Made by a program: the position numbers and the translations under genes. The notes under the pieces are model-generated. The model was given only the letters and a program-made list of their open reading frames with translations, ran no database searches and was not told the DNA's origin. This document shows positions 1-5,103 of a DNA stretch of 7,535 bases, in pieces (the first letter of the stretch is position 1; the number at the start of each line of letters is the position of its first letter). Origin of the DNA: an uncultured Coprococcus sp. (lineage in GTDB: Bacteria > Bacillota > Clostridia > Lachnospirales > Lachnospiraceae); assembly GCA_900548215.1 (NCBI GenBank), contig URJI01000114.1:1-7535 (forward strand). The letters are read 5' to 3'.

Positions 1-311
1 GGACCATATGTATCAATGACCTCATGAAGTCTGTAGAGAATAGGATCCGTGTTGCCTTTATATGGGTGCTCTGCAAGAAATGCCGTGGCTGACTTATCTA
101 TTCCCAGTACTTCTGCAAGCTTATCGCAATATTCTTCAGGCACATACTGCTGTCCCTCAAATGCTGATGCGAGCCATACTTTATTCACACCTATTTTCTC
201 TGCCAGCGCCTCATATGTGAGTCCGCTTGCCTTTTTTGCTGCCTTCATAGCGTCAAGTTCATCTGCATGCTGCAATCTGATAAGATAATCTGCATTGTTC
301 ATCGGTGTCAT
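1..311 (-). CDS. cynS: Cyanase (cyanate hydratase), 5' part; runs off the left edge
   Basis: Cyanase converts cyanate plus bicarbonate to ammonia and carbon dioxide in the cytoplasm, detoxifying cyanate and releasing nitrogen. About 104 residues are visible. Residues 8-80 form the helical, HTH-like N-terminal domain, with the family's GQQ-x-x-P turn as EGQQYVPEEY (52-61). Then comes KGNTDPILYRLHEVIDTYG (85-103), which aligns with E. coli DPTMYRFYEMLQVYG. R94 and E97 of the YRxxE motif match catalytic Arg96 and Glu99. The catalytic Ser and the C-terminal domain lie outside the window. The ATG at 311 has a perfect AGGAGG at 325-320 with 8-nt spacing; a second ATG at 302 has no such site. The upstream leader contains a terminator-like hairpin. 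No carbonic anhydrase or cyanate transporter is visible. Family call is firm; whether the full gene is intact is unknown. Confidence 0.9.
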   Translation of the reverse strand, partial: MTPMNNADYLIRLQHADELDAMKAAKKASGLTYEALAEKIGVNKVWLASAFEGQQYVPEEYCDKLAEVLGIDKSATAFLAEHPYKGNTDPILYRLHEVIDTYG

Positions 312-356
312 AATATCATCCTCCTCAAAAATCTGTACGGATATAAAATCCATCAT

Positions 357-394
357 AAAAAAATAGAGGCACTGCAAGATTATGCAGTACCTCT
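357..394 (-). terminator. Intrinsic terminator or attenuator in the cynS leader
   Basis: On the minus strand AGAGG-T-ACTGC (394-384), an 8-nt loop and GCAGT-G-CCTCT (375-365) form a stem of 5+5 pairs around one mismatch, followed by A and seven T (363-357). This is a textbook Rho-independent terminator shape. It sits only about 32 nt before the cynS ribosome binding site and downstream of the best cynS promoter. It could therefore end the esterase transcript, attenuate cynS, or both. Confidence 0.7.
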
Positions 395-410
395 TTGTAC
401 ATCTGAGCTA

Positions 411-439
411 ATAATAGTCCTCTATCCCCAATATTGCAA
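411..439 (-). promoter_or_regulatory. Probable sigma-A promoter of cynS
   Basis: TTGCAA (439-434), a 17-nt spacer and TATTAT (416-411) match the -35/-10 consensus well (4/6 and 5/6 with ideal spacing). The expected transcription start is near 404, only about 10 nt before the terminator-like hairpin begins, giving a cynS leader of roughly 93 nt. No other good promoter fits between the hairpin and the ribosome binding site. Confidence 0.5.
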
Positions 440-450
440 TACACAATATT
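430..450. repeat. Perfect inverted repeat over the cynS -35 box
   Basis: AATATTG (430-436), a 7-nt spacer and CAATATT (444-450) are perfect complements and cover the -35 hexamer at 434-439. Position and symmetry fit an operator for a dimeric regulator. It lacks a T-run, so it is not a terminator. AT-richness raises the odds of chance occurrence. Confidence 0.4.
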
Positions 451-521
451 ATTTATTTTAATTTAATTCTTCAAATATCTATGCCAATCTGAACATTGTC
501 ATTCTCTTAATCGCATACTTA

Positions 522-1676
522 TCATGCAACTATTATGGACATAAGATAGAATGGTGTTGTACCCACACACTCATCATCAAGAACCGTTATCTCAAGTGTG
601 TGTTTCTTCTTCTCACCGTGATGAAGCACAGGCTCTATATACAGACAATCACCCCAGTCCTCATCAAAATTGCCATCCAATAAAACCGGATGCTCGACGT
701 CCCCATCAAGCACAGCCTGAGCCCTGACAGCAGGTCTTGATATTGTCTTTCTGTACTGTATTCCTATGCAGCTGCCCTCAAGTTCAAATGATATTTTGTC
801 ACCTGCATTTGTTCCTGTCCATCCATTCTTGAAATGATCAAGGTGTCCCATCTTCTCATGAGTATCAGCCCTGAACCCTGAAAGCTTAGGACATATCTCG
901 CGTATGGTAAGCCTCTTTGCATACTCATAAGCATTTGCGGTCACAGGTGCCGGAAGTACACATGAGCAGGCTGATTCGTCCTGGATATCATTCTCTGTGT
1001 CCGTGCCAGCATCTACGGTATCCGTCTTTGAGTCATCAGACAATTTCTCAGACTGTGTGAGATCACCCACAATACTCTCAAGAAACTTTGTTATCTCACC
1101 GGCTACCAGGCCATGTCCCTTGTCATTTGGATGAAGTCCATCCGGGGTTATGTCGATCCTGTTATATTCTCCCGCCTTCATCCGCCTGTATATGGTGTCG
1201 TGTATGCTCACATACGGCACTCCATAGTGATCTGCAAGTCTATTGTGAATATCCTGGGTGCTTACACCCGTGTCGTAGAAAACATTATTGAGCACCACCA
1301 CCGCCGGTCTTGAATGCCAGCCAAGCAGTGTTCTCAGCACACCTTCAAAGGTCTCTTCACAGTATATGTTATCCACATCATTTACACTGAAATCCACAAC
1401 CACAAAGTCCGGCTGGTACATGAGCACATCAGTCACAGCCCTGGACACACCATAGTATGAGTCTGTGCCGCCTATTCCGCCATTCACATAATTGAACTTT
1501 GCCTGTGGAAATGTATCGCACCACCACTTATACACTCTGTATGCATATGTATACTCGTGCTCTGTTGCCAGACTTCCCTGTGTTATCGAACCGCCCAGAA
1601 AAGCTATTGTCAGCTCCTGTCCACTCTGGGCGCGCTGTATAACTGATTTTATTCTTTCAAGATCATAATTTTCCAT
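522..1676 (-). CDS. CE17-like SGNH acetyl esterase with C-terminal CBM35-like domain
   Basis: A predicted 384-aa intracellular carbohydrate O-acetyl esterase. Residues 20-200 are an SGNH/GDSL hydrolase: block I GGSITQG with nucleophile S30, the glycine block NGGIGGT (65-71), oxyanion N99 in FSVND, and block V DGLHPND with D179 and H182. Residues about 240-384 form a beta-rich C-terminal domain, as in CE17 mannan esterases, which couple an SGNH domain to a CBM35. The two are joined by an acidic, probably disordered linker (205-239, 11 Asp/Glu). There is no signal peptide or anchor. The ATG at 1676 has GGAGGA at 1688-1683 with 6-nt spacing. It lies 152 nt downstream of the CE2-type esterase gene, and the two probably form one unit. 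In Roseburia, CE17 and CE2 enzymes together remove all acetyl groups from beta-mannan oligosaccharides. SGNH assignment is firm; CE17 is by remembered similarity; substrate is inference. Confidence 0.8.
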   Translation of the reverse strand: MENYDLERIKSVIQRAQSGQELTIAFLGGSITQGSLATEHEYTYAYRVYKWWCDTFPQAKFNYVNGGIGGTDSYYGVSRAVTDVLMYQPDFVVVDFSVNDVDNIYCEETFEGVLRTLLGWHSRPAVVVLNNVFYDTGVSTQDIHNRLADHYGVPYVSIHDTIYRRMKAGEYNRIDITPDGLHPNDKGHGLVAGEITKFLESIVGDLTQSEKLSDDSKTDTVDAGTDTENDIQDESACSCVLPAPVTANAYEYAKRLTIREICPKLSGFRADTHEKMGHLDHFKNGWTGTNAGDKISFELEGSCIGIQYRKTISRPAVRAQAVLDGDVEHPVLLDGNFDEDWGDCLYIEPVLHHGEKKKHTLEITVLDDECVGTTPFYLMSIIVA

Positions 1677-1697
1677 GGTTTATCCTCCATATTTGAA

Positions 1698-1736
1698 CAT
1701 CAGCTCATTAATAGCCGCCTTAGGCGAGAGCTGATG
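1698..1736. repeat. Two-tier hairpin just before the CE17-like gene's ribosome binding site
   Basis: CATCAGCTC (1698-1706) and GAGCTGATG (1728-1736) are perfect 9-bp complements. Inside the loop CGCC (1716-1719) and GGCG (1723-1726) pair around a 3-nt loop. In the minus-strand mRNA the structure ends about 9 nt before the ribosome binding site. No T-run follows on either strand, so it is not a simple intrinsic terminator. It could be an mRNA stability or translation-control element, or a DNA operator. Confidence 0.6.
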
Positions 1737-1741
1737 CTACA

Positions 1742-1768
1742 TGTCAAGTTTTCATAGAAATCTTGACA
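1742..1768. repeat. Second hairpin between the esterase genes
   Basis: TGTCAAG (1742-1748) and CTTGACA (1762-1768) pair perfectly. TTTC/GAAA extends the stem inward past a T-T mismatch to a 3-nt loop, giving 11 pairs in 27 nt. It is 5 nt from the neighbouring hairpin. The TTGACA within it is not followed by a -10 box at usable distance on the minus strand. No T-run is present. Confidence 0.5.
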
Positions 1769-1828
1769 CCTTCTTTGCATTCTGTACATTTATCCTTGTT
1801 CTGTATTACCCCTAAATCAAGATATAAT

Positions 1829-2875
1829 TTAGTTCCATCCCTCGATTTCAAGACCTTCTATATATTCTGCCAGCTCCGTTGCCATCTCACACGCCTCCGG
1901 TATTCTCAAATGTCCTGGCGTGCCGAATCCGTTTCTTCCATATACATAATGAGTTATCATTTTATCATTCATATTGTCAACCACTTCATCGATAGCCTTG
2001 TCCCATGAACAGTCGTGGCAGAGAAGTGTGGTACAGCAGATTATGTGTGCATCCGGATATGTCTTCCTGAGTTTTCCCAGAAATTTCATGTAATGGTCAC
2101 GCCACGTTTCCGCCTGCCTGCCGTTATAGTCATTTTTCATAAAATCATACGGATGGTTGTCATTCTGTCCTATAGCAACTATAACAACCTGAGGTGTGTA
2201 CTGAGAGAAATCCCACTGTGTCACCGAACCAAATGTAGGGTTATAGTGAACCTTATCCCACACACTTTCCATGCCAATCTGATTCGGCTCTTGGAACCAT
2301 CCTATCCTGTCCATGAGAGCTATCCCTCCCTGGGCTATGTCATGAATCTGTGCTTTCAGCTTTCTTGCCGTTATCCACGCATACGAATACCAGCTGTTTG
2401 AATAACCGCCATTGTGTACCGGGTCTTCCTTTCCAACGCAGTCGACAGCCTCCGATACCTCACCCGCTGACACCGAGTCTCCATACACCTCTATCCGCCT
2501 GCCTGACAGCGGTTTCAATGGAAGAAGTCTCTCCCCATCTCCGATCTCATACTCAAGTATTGTTACCTCATGACATGCATCCTGTCTCTTGAAGAACAGC
2601 ACGCGGTGCTCATCTGTATCGCTGTCCGGAACCACTATATCAAGCTCCGTAATTCCTTCTTTATTAAGAAGATAACTTCGCTGTGACTGATCGATTATAC
2701 AGCCTAGATAATTGTCCCAGTAATTGTTCTTGTTCGACACCTTGATCCTCAGTGTCTTACCCGTAAACTTCATCTCCGCAGATGTACACGGGAATACCCA
2801 CACAGGTTTTTCCTCATCCGTCCAGTCAATTCGTCCTGTGTACCTGATCATAACATCATTTGGCTTGATTTTCAT
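1829..2875 (-). CDS. CE2-family acetyl esterase (beta-sandwich plus SGNH domain)
   Basis: A predicted 348-aa cytoplasmic carbohydrate deacetylase. The N-terminal ~120 residues (from RYTGRIDWTDEEK) form the jelly-roll domain typical of CE2; the rest is the SGNH hydrolase. Block I is VYGDSVSAGE with nucleophile S134, the glycine block is AQGGIALMD (G183-G184), block III is AIGQND with N238, and the catalytic His is H322 in GTPGHLRIPEA. No Asp precedes that His in the usual place, which fits the Ser-His dyad known for CE2. No signal peptide. An in-frame ATG at 2893 has no ribosome binding site, whereas the ATG at 2875 has AGAGGA at 2888-2883 with 7-nt spacing, so 2875 is preferred. It is the first gene of a probable two-gene unit with the CE17-like gene. 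Likely substrate: acetylated mannan or xylan oligosaccharides (inference). Confidence 0.85.
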   Translation of the reverse strand: MKIKPNDVMIRYTGRIDWTDEEKPVWVFPCTSAEMKFTGKTLRIKVSNKNNYWDNYLGCIIDQSQRSYLLNKEGITELDIVVPDSDTDEHRVLFFKRQDACHEVTILEYEIGDGERLLPLKPLSGRRIEVYGDSVSAGEVSEAVDCVGKEDPVHNGGYSNSWYSYAWITARKLKAQIHDIAQGGIALMDRIGWFQEPNQIGMESVWDKVHYNPTFGSVTQWDFSQYTPQVVIVAIGQNDNHPYDFMKNDYNGRQAETWRDHYMKFLGKLRKTYPDAHIICCTTLLCHDCSWDKAIDEVVDNMNDKMITHYVYGRNGFGTPGHLRIPEACEMATELAEYIEGLEIEGWN

Positions 2876-2989
2876 ATCTTCTTCCTCTGTCATTATAGAT
2901 TTTCTTATTATTTTTTACGCAAATGTATAATCCCTATAATGTCACCATTATTCAGTCTTTTCACTTTATTCCATATACATTTCTATTTT

Positions 2990-3018
2990 ATATTAGTTAG
3001 TTCTTGCTTTATAGTCAA
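2990..3018 (-). promoter_or_regulatory. Probable promoter of the esterase unit
   Basis: TTGACT (3018-3013), a 17-nt spacer and TAATAT (2995-2990) give a strong -35 and an acceptable -10. The expected start is near 2983, leaving a ~107-nt AT-rich leader before the CE2 start at 2875. It lies directly beside the AT-rich inverted repeat at 3018-3054. Confidence 0.5.
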
Positions 3019-3054
3019 ACTTAATTTAGCTAATTATTAGTTGTTTTTTAAGTT
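3018..3054. repeat. Nested AT-rich inverted repeats upstream of the esterase promoter
   Basis: AACTTAA (3018-3024) and TTAAGTT (3048-3054) are perfect complements. Between them CTAAT-T-ATTAG (3030-3040) is a perfect 11-bp palindrome. The block abuts the -35 hexamer, where an activator such as an AraC- or LacI-type sugar regulator would bind. The AT-rich composition weakens the case. Confidence 0.4.
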
Positions 3055-3058
3055 GAGA

Positions 3059-3172
3059 ATCCCAGATGTGTGTATATCTACACTGAGTAGCACATGTGTT
3101 TATATTTGCTCTAAACCTCGGGGGCAGGGACGCAGTCATAGCAACAGTTTTTTATCCCTCATAGGCTGGGAT
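3059..3172. other. Unexplained self-complementary block in the 2876-3306 gap
   Basis: The gap 2876-3306 has no gene. Besides the promoter, AT-rich palindrome and terminator it holds this GC-richer block. ATCCCAG (3059-3065) and CTGGGAT (3166-3172) pair perfectly and would close a ~114-nt structure. Inside are a GTGTA-TATC-TACAC hairpin (3070-3083) and the string AAACC (3113-3117) then GGGACGCA (3127-3134). A second ATCCC at 3154-3158 could compete for the same 3' arm. On the minus strand it falls between one unit's terminator and the next unit's promoter, so it belongs to no minus transcript. On the plus strand a weak TCTACA/18 nt/TATATT box (3077-3106) precedes it and the 3221-3265 hairpin follows. 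A small plus-strand RNA is possible but unproven. Confidence 0.3.
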
Positions 3173-3220
3173 GTGTATGTGTCCGTTATGACGATAGTTT
3201 CAAATCGCTAAACAAAATGA

Positions 3221-3265
3221 AAAGACCCAACGGGTATATCCTGTTGATATATCCGTTGGATCTTT
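3221..3265 (-). terminator. Strong bidirectional intrinsic terminator
   Basis: The 20-nt arms at 3221-3240 and 3246-3265 are complementary except at two positions, around the 5-nt loop CTGTT. The core is CCAACGG...CCGTTGG. On the minus strand the arm ends in GGGTCTTTTCATTTTG; on the plus strand in ATCTTTATTT, so it can work both ways. It lies ~40 nt past the stop codon of the 51-aa membrane protein gene and ends that unit. Confidence 0.8.
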
Positions 3266-3306
3266 ATTTACACAAATACACTATTGTGTTATTGATCTAA
3301 TTTTAT

Positions 3307-3462
3307 CTATGCTGCCTTTTTATCCCGAATCACATCCTGTGCATCCTCTAAATCCTCTGATTCTCTGTGCATCTTCTTGCCCCAGTTCTCATCAACAAAA
3401 CATTTTATCGCTGCTGCAAGTGCTATAATTCCGAATGTATAAGCTAAAATATCCATTGCCAT
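3307..3462 (-). CDS. Small single-pass membrane protein, unknown function
   Basis: A 51-aa protein I do not recognise. Residues 5-23 (ILAYTFGIIALAAAIKCFV) form one hydrophobic helix, followed by a short charged tail (KKMHRESEDLEDAQDVIRDKK) that is probably cytoplasmic or amphipathic. The frame stays open upstream to an ATG at 3558, but that start has no ribosome binding site. The ATG at 3462 has AAGGAG about 8 nt before it, so the short form is preferred. It is the last gene before the 3221-3265 terminator and lies 121 nt downstream of the two-segment membrane protein gene, which suggests co-transcription and perhaps a shared membrane role. Existence is fairly likely given the ribosome binding site and terminator; function is unknown. 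Confidence 0.6.
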   Translation of the reverse strand: MAMDILAYTFGIIALAAAIKCFVDENWGKKMHRESEDLEDAQDVIRDKKAA

Positions 3463-3482
3463 AATTATCTCTCCTTCACTGG

Positions 3483-3499
3483 TAAGCGCCCTACGCTTA
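3483..3499. repeat. Short hairpin before the 51-aa gene
   Basis: TAAGCG (3483-3488) and CGCTTA (3494-3499) pair perfectly around a 5-nt loop, upstream of the AAGGAG of the 51-aa gene. It may affect translation of that gene; no T-run is present. Confidence 0.4.
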
Positions 3500-3547
3500 A
3501 ATTCCGTCTTCTTGTCATCTCTTAGATCATCGAAACACCAATGAAGG

Positions 3548-3601
3548 CTCAGATGCATAATTATTCTATTTTATTTCTAATGTTTATCCGCAGCATCTGA
3601 G
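3548..3601. repeat. 9-bp inverted repeat spanning the end of the 148-aa gene
   Basis: CTCAGATGC (3548-3556) and GCATCTGAG (3593-3601) are perfect complements 36 nt apart. The right arm encodes the last residues of the 148-aa protein and the left arm lies in the leader of the 51-aa gene. The loop contains the stop codon and an A-rich stretch. It could fold in the intergenic mRNA as a processing or stability element. Confidence 0.45.
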
Positions 3602-4030
3602 ATACCCTTCATCGGCGCATCCCAGACGTTTCTTGCCATCTTTCTTATGTATATATATCAGCAGCATCCATCTTCCGCAGCCGGACACACTGGCATATCC
3701 CCCGGCAAATGCTGACATGCTGTATACGAGTCCAAGAAGCAAAGCAAAAACTGCAAATGCAAGCATCCCAAATGGCTCTGCCTTTTTTTCTGAGCTGCCT
3801 GGGTTCAGATTTCTCTGTTGGATCGACAGCCCACAGCTGGTGTCTACAACCCCCAGCATATCGTTATTCCCGCTGTCTATGCTGCGATTTCCCCCCAGCG
3901 TTGCAACCAAACCGGCCGAATAGTTTCTGACCTTTGAATTGTAGAGTCCCTCAGTTCCCAGATAGGAGACACATATGACAGCAATAATAAACCATACAAG
4001 TATATTGCGTTTTTTTCTGTCTGATAACAT
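3584..4030 (-). CDS. Two-segment membrane protein, unknown function
   Basis: A 148-aa protein I do not recognise. A basic N-terminus (DRKKRN) precedes membrane segment 1 (10-25). A ~60-residue polar loop (26-86) with one Cys (C66) follows, then membrane segment 2 (87-109), then a basic tail with KKDGKKR (129-135) and a Cys-rich end (C138, C146, C147). By the positive-inside rule both ends are cytoplasmic and the loop is outside. The frame extends to a GTG at 4039, but that codon overlaps the AGGAGG at 4044-4039, which is ideally placed (8 nt) for the ATG at 4030. It is the first gene of a probable unit with the 51-aa membrane protein. The Cys-rich tail is odd, and a frameshift near the end cannot be ruled out. 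Confidence 0.65.
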   Translation of the reverse strand: MLSDRKKRNILVWFIIAVICVSYLGTEGLYNSKVRNYSAGLVATLGGNRSIDSGNNDMLGVVDTSCGLSIQQRNLNPGSSEKKAEPFGMLAFAVFALLLGLVYSMSAFAGGYASVSGCGRWMLLIYIHKKDGKKRLGCADEGYLRCCG

Positions 4031-4058
4031 ACGTGCCACCTCCTGTCGTATACACTGC

Positions 4059-4073
4059 GTGATTTCATATCAC
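4059..4073. repeat. 15-bp palindrome, possible operator of the membrane-protein unit
   Basis: GTGAT (4059-4063) and ATCAC (4069-4073) are perfect complements around a 5-nt centre. It lies about 10 nt downstream of the TATAAT box at 4088-4083, so it would cover the transcription start and early leader, a usual place for a repressor site. An imperfect longer repeat (GTCGTATAC at 4045-4053 against GTATATCGAC at 4089-4098) flanks it. Confidence 0.4.
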
Positions 4074-4082
4074 CTGTTAATC

Positions 4083-4088
4083 ATTATA
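4083..4088 (-). promoter_or_regulatory. -10 box for the membrane-protein unit
   Basis: A consensus TATAAT reads on the minus strand about 53 nt before the ATG at 4030. No convincing -35 hexamer lies 16-18 nt upstream, so this is only a partial promoter and may depend on an activator. Confidence 0.35.
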
Positions 4089-4174
4089 GTATATCGACAG
4101 CAGATTTTGTTCTGATAAGTATCTACTTTTACCGTCTCTTTGCCACAATATCTGCAGAAGTGTCTGCTTATGAT

Positions 4175-4453
4175 CTATCGCGCCTCACCATCCGGAGAAA
4201 TGACCTCTATCCGGAACACATTTATCGTGTCCACGTCAGGGCAGCAGAACACTGCACTTCCCGGCTCATTTCCCGGTATGCTGCCGCCATACCTCAGAAT
4301 GTCCACATACGGAAATGCCACATGCATAGCCATCGGGCAGAGCTTGCCTCTCTCAGTATCAAAATCATAGGAATCACCAATCTTATGTCCTCTGTGACAC
4401 CCATAAGGCCCTCTGCGGTCTATAAGCGTTATTCTGATCTGTGGTCTGCTCAT
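4175..4453 (-). CDS. TIGR04076 family protein
   Basis: A 92-aa cytoplasmic protein matching the TIGR04076 pattern: a short beta-rich start (QIRITLID), C19 then GHKIGDSYDF, LCPMA with C39, the LRYGG element (53-57), and a CCPDVDTINVFRIEVI end with C70-C71. The function of this family is not established; its conserved cysteines suggest metal binding or redox chemistry, which is inference. Its ATG overlaps the kinase remnant's stop in an ATGA arrangement, with a weak AGAGGTG about 9-10 nt upstream, so its translation was probably coupled to the kinase. With the kinase truncated, expression may now depend on read-through from the methyltransferase gene. Length looks complete. Confidence 0.75.
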   Translation of the reverse strand: MSRPQIRITLIDRRGPYGCHRGHKIGDSYDFDTERGKLCPMAMHVAFPYVDILRYGGSIPGNEPGSAVFCCPDVDTINVFRIEVISPDGEAR

Positions 4454-5052
4454 TTTGTTATCACCTCTATATACTGCTCCAGCGGAATTCCCTTATATTT
4501 GTCTGCGTTATCCTTATTAAGGTCTATCAGTTCCTCCACCGTCCTCATGGCTGCCTGTACACTGTCTTCCATGCCGTGTCCGCTTCTGTATCTTCCTATA
4601 AGAACCGCAGAGAATATATCACCTGTTCCCGGAAATCTCACCGGTATCTCTGTATATGGAAATACGCTTATTCTGTCATCCCCACCATCCAGCATGAGCG
4701 TGCTGGTCTGTCCTTCTATATTGATGCTTGTTATAACAACCGACTGTGCGCCATATCCATGAAGTGTGCGGGCAAGATCATCCGCCTCTTCACGTGTGAG
4801 AACATCCTTGTCCGTATATTTGCCTGCCAGAAAGACCGCCTCAGTATAATTCGGTACTATGAGATCTGCCACCTGGCACATTTTTTTCATATAACCAACC
4901 GTATTCTCTGTGACTCCGTTGTAAAGCACACCATCGTCACCCATGATCGGGTCAACAAATATAAAAGCTCCCTGAGATTTCTTCTGTCCGCAATACTCCG
5001 ACACAAGCTTTGTCTGCTCCTCCGACACAAGGAATCCCGTAGCCTTGACGGC
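4450..5052 (-). pseudogene. pdxK: Truncated pyridoxal/pyridoxamine kinase (N-terminus missing)
   Basis: Full-length B6 kinases (~280 aa) phosphorylate pyridoxal or pyridoxine using ATP. Here only the C-terminal two thirds remains. From 5052 the frame reads AVKATGFLVSEEQ, matching the family's TGYL region, then VDPIMGDDG (metal/ATP side), VPNYTEA, VVITS and the catalytic FPGTGDIFSA with Asp in GTGD. The first ~75-80 residues, holding most substrate contacts, are absent: a stop codon (5064-5062) lies in frame just upstream and no matching sequence appears between here and the methyltransferase end at 5104, nor at 7294-7368. The only usable in-frame start, a GTG at 5028, has no ribosome binding site. 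The 192 codons after it are free of stops or obvious frameshifts, so truncation may be recent. Could still make a stable fragment; unlikely to be an active kinase. Confidence 0.75.
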
Positions 5053-5103
5053 GGGTCCCCCTTACAAAAATTTTATTTAAAATGTATCATATTCCATCTA
5101 CCT

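Noticed and set aside
1726..1768. A hammerhead ribozyme (CTGATG followed later by GAAA)
   Set aside because: The required CTGATGA is CTGATGC here and the three-helix arrangement cannot be drawn; the bases belong to the two simple hairpins.
2876..2893. ATG at 2893 as the start of the CE2-type gene
   Set aside because: No ribosome binding site precedes it; the codons after it are themselves the AGAGGA site for the ATG at 2875.
3077..3175. A c-di-GMP-I (GEMM) riboswitch on the plus strand
   Set aside because: AAACC and GGGACGCA are present, but the hairpin between them lacks a GNRA loop, the following AAGCC and its partner are missing, and no plus-strand gene lies downstream. Kept only as a weak resemblance.
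3463..3558. 83-aa version of the small membrane protein starting at 3558
   Set aside because: There is no ribosome binding site at 3558, and a perfectly spaced AAGGAG inside this frame serves the ATG at 3462.
5077..5097. Six-residue open frame (MEYDTF) between the methyltransferase and the kinase remnant
   Set aside because: Too short to support; the AAGG before it overlaps the methyltransferase stop region and is likely chance.
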